A DNA stretch of 64,000 bases from Gimesia chilikensis (lineage in GTDB: Bacteria > Planctomycetota > Planctomycetia > Planctomycetales > Planctomycetaceae). The notes under the pieces were generated by a model. It made no database searches and had not been told where the DNA came from. It was given only the letters and a program-made list of their open reading frames with translations. Where the stretch lies: the NCBI RefSeq assembly GCF_007744075.1, contig NZ_CP036266.1, forward strand, positions 2,527,748 to 2,591,747. The letters run 5' to 3'. Of this stretch, positions 62,323-64,000 are shown piece by piece. How positions within the stretch are numbered: position 1 is the stretch's first letter; each line of letters opens with the position of its first letter. Position numbers and translations under genes: made by a program.

Positions 62323-64000
62323 TTAACCCGTTGTTCTCAAACCGGCGGCAATGCCCTGAATCGACATTCGAATCAGATGCACCAGATCGTCATTGTCTGC
62401 TGCTTCATTTTCTGCAGAGCGTTTTCGTTCCAGCAGAATGACCTGCGCGAGGTTGAGTGGGTCAACGTAAGGGTTACGGCTACGTACCGACTTCTTCAAC
62501 CAGTCAACATCGGCCAGTAATTCGGAATTATCCTTAATCATCAGAATTGAACCGCGACTCAATTCAAACTCCGTAGAGATCATTTCCCAGAGTTCGGATG
62601 CATTCTCGTCATGGGCCAGGACAGCATACTCTTGCGCGATCTGCATATCAGCTTTCGCCAGGGCGAGTTCCGCATTGTCGATCAATGCTCGGAACATGGG
62701 CCATTGGCGATACATCGTGCGAAGCGTCGCCCAGGTCGAGCCATCCTGATCGACAAACTTTCGAATCGAGGTTCCCATTCCATACCAGGCCGGTAAGAGA
62801 TGACGGGATTGTGTCCAGGCGAACGTCCAGGGAATCGCCCGAAGATCATCCAGAGTCCGACGTGCCGCTTTTCTGCGGGAGGGTCGGGATCCGATCGGCA
62901 AAGTTTCAATTTCGCTGATGGGTGTCGCTCGATCAAAATAATGGAGGAAACCGGGGTGCTCGATCAACTCCCGATACTTCTGCAGAGAAGCCGTGGAGAG
63001 TTTCTCCATCGTACCTGCCCACGCAGGATCCAGATCTTGCAGCGGGCCCGCACTCACCATCAGTGTGGCATTGAAAACCTGTTCGAGATGGCGATGCGCG
63101 ATCACGGGATCATCATATCGTTCCGAAAGAACTTCCCCCTGTTCCGTTACCCGCAATCGCCCCGCCACGGATTTGTGGGGCAGAGATTGAATTGCTCGTG
63201 CGGCAGGCCCGCCACCTCGGCCCAGCGCTCCGCCGCGTCCATGAAAAACCGTCAGTCCGATATGATACTTCTCTGCAGTCTCCGCGAGTTGTTTCTGGGC
63301 CTGATGCAATTCCCAGCAAGCCGTCAAATACCCGCCATCCTTGGTACTGTCGGAGTATCCGACCATTACAATTTGAACCCGCTGGTCCGTTTCTGTGAGG
63401 TACTGCTGGTAAATGTCATCTGTGAGAAGTTCCTCGAGAATTGACGCAGCATTCCGCAGATCGTCAATCGTTTCAAACAGAGGAATGATCGGCAAAGCCG
63501 GAACAGCGCGACCCTCGCCTTGTCGCTGGAGCCAGGCGGTTCGCCACAGCCAGAGGACCGTCATCACGTCCTGAGCGGAATGCGTCATGCTGATGATGTA
63601 ACCGCCAATCGATTCCGGGCCCCACTGATCGTAGGCTTCCGCCAATAAAGTGAATGTCTCAAAAACTTCACGGGACTCGTCGCTAAGTTGAGAGACATCT
63701 ATGCTGCAGGGTGTGCCTGATGAGATAAAATCCAGAGCATCGACCTGCTCGTCCGCTGTCTGCAAAGAGACGACCTCATCCAGGCAGCGGCGATGGACAA
63801 CCGAATTTTGTCGCACGTCAAGGCAGGCAAAGTGAAGTCCGAAGGTACGCGCCAGGTCGATCCAGGGCTGCAAATACTGCTCGGCAATTCTTCTTCCCCG
63901 ATTTTTCTGAACGCTCTCGTGTAACTTATCCAGATCATCGCGGAATTCTTCAACAGATTGATAGCTACCGGCCGCAGGCTGATCCTGGGAAAGCGAATCG
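62323..64000 (-). CDS. ppc: Phosphoenolpyruvate carboxylase, C-terminal part (5' end beyond window)
   Basis: About 558 C-terminal residues; the frame stays open to the window edge (VQKNRGRRIAEQYLQPWIDL precedes the first internal start-like codon). PEPC signatures: VMVGYSDSTKDGGYLTACWE, and FHGRGGALGRGGGPAARAI, the glycine-rich active-site loop where His and Arg bind PEP/bicarbonate. The C-terminus SIQGIAAGLRTTG matches the family's usual end (xNGIAAGMRNTG), which carries residues of the active-site and inhibitor region. The enzyme carboxylates PEP to oxaloacetate to replenish the TCA cycle. It converges on the sulfatase gene. Confidence 0.95.
   Translation of the reverse strand, partial: DSLSQDQPAAGSYQSVEEFRDDLDKLHESVQKNRGRRIAEQYLQPWIDLARTFGLHFACLDVRQNSVVHRRCLDEVVSLQTADEQVDALDFISSGTPCSIDVSQLSDESREVFETFTLLAEAYDQWGPESIGGYIISMTHSAQDVMTVLWLWRTAWLQRQGEGRAVPALPIIPLFETIDDLRNAASILEELLTDDIYQQYLTETDQRVQIVMVGYSDSTKDGGYLTACWELHQAQKQLAETAEKYHIGLTVFHGRGGALGRGGGPAARAIQSLPHKSVAGRLRVTEQGEVLSERYDDPVIAHRHLEQVFNATLMVSAGPLQDLDPAWAGTMEKLSTASLQKYRELIEHPGFLHYFDRATPISEIETLPIGSRPSRRKAARRTLDDLRAIPWTFAWTQSRHLLPAWYGMGTSIRKFVDQDGSTWATLRTMYRQWPMFRALIDNAELALAKADMQIAQEYAVLAHDENASELWEMISTEFELSRGSILMIKDNSELLADVDWLKKSVRSRNPYVDPLNLAQVILLERKRSAENEAADNDDLVHLIRMSIQGIAAGLRTTG

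Overview
The window looks like chromosomal DNA of a planctomycete, most likely family Planctomycetaceae and Gimesia-like. This rests on the density of families typical of that phylum: planctomycete cytochromes joined to DUF1549/DUF1553 or DUF1592, DUF1501 and DUF1552 proteins with twin-arginine leaders, an ECF sigma/FecR pair, a dockerin surface protein and a sulfatase. No rRNA, tRNA or CRISPR array was seen.

Layout. 1-5.7 kb: the 3' part of a large repeat/dockerin/metzincin surface protein, then a convergent exported GDPD-esterase fusion. 6.5-8.6 kb: an exported alpha/beta hydrolase. 8.9-15.8 kb: a tight operon of ECF sigma factor, FecR-like membrane protein, PSCyt-DUF1549-DUF1553 protein and DUF1501 protein. 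15.8-19.3 kb: a converging DUF1592-DUF1552 pair. 20.0-35.8 kb: two exported CHAT peptidase/TPR proteins, an SH3-TPR protein, a FlgO/CsgG-like exported protein and a c-type cytochrome with a DUF4384-like tail. These face an ECF sigma factor, a membrane protein that may be its anti-sigma factor, and two small proteins. 35.9-41.6 kb: a DUF4091 glycosidase-like protein, a ceramidase-like protein and an RNase Z-like hydrolase. 41.6-54.7 kb: an AT-richer accessory island of small orphan genes, one of them Imm30-like. It carries about twelve copies of a ~60-bp palindromic repeat, at least three gene fragments and an IS4-type transposase remnant. 54.8-64 kb: a CPA1 Na+/H+ antiporter, a second DUF1592-DUF1552 operon, a sulfatase and the 3' part of phosphoenolpyruvate carboxylase.

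The strongest candidate for an undescribed system is the 20-36 kb CHAT locus. A 31-base ECF-type promoter (CGGGAAGATTT, 9 nt, AGTCGTTTACA) occurs with identical spacing before the cytochrome/DUF4384 gene and before the FlgO-like/TPR/CHAT operon, so these units are probably one regulon. The larger CHAT protein carries a TPR array inserted between its catalytic His and Cys (415 residues apart, against 71 in its neighbour). I infer an exported, redox- or stress-linked peptidase system under ECF control. The second point of interest is the island, where palindromic repeats sit exactly at the ends of broken genes.
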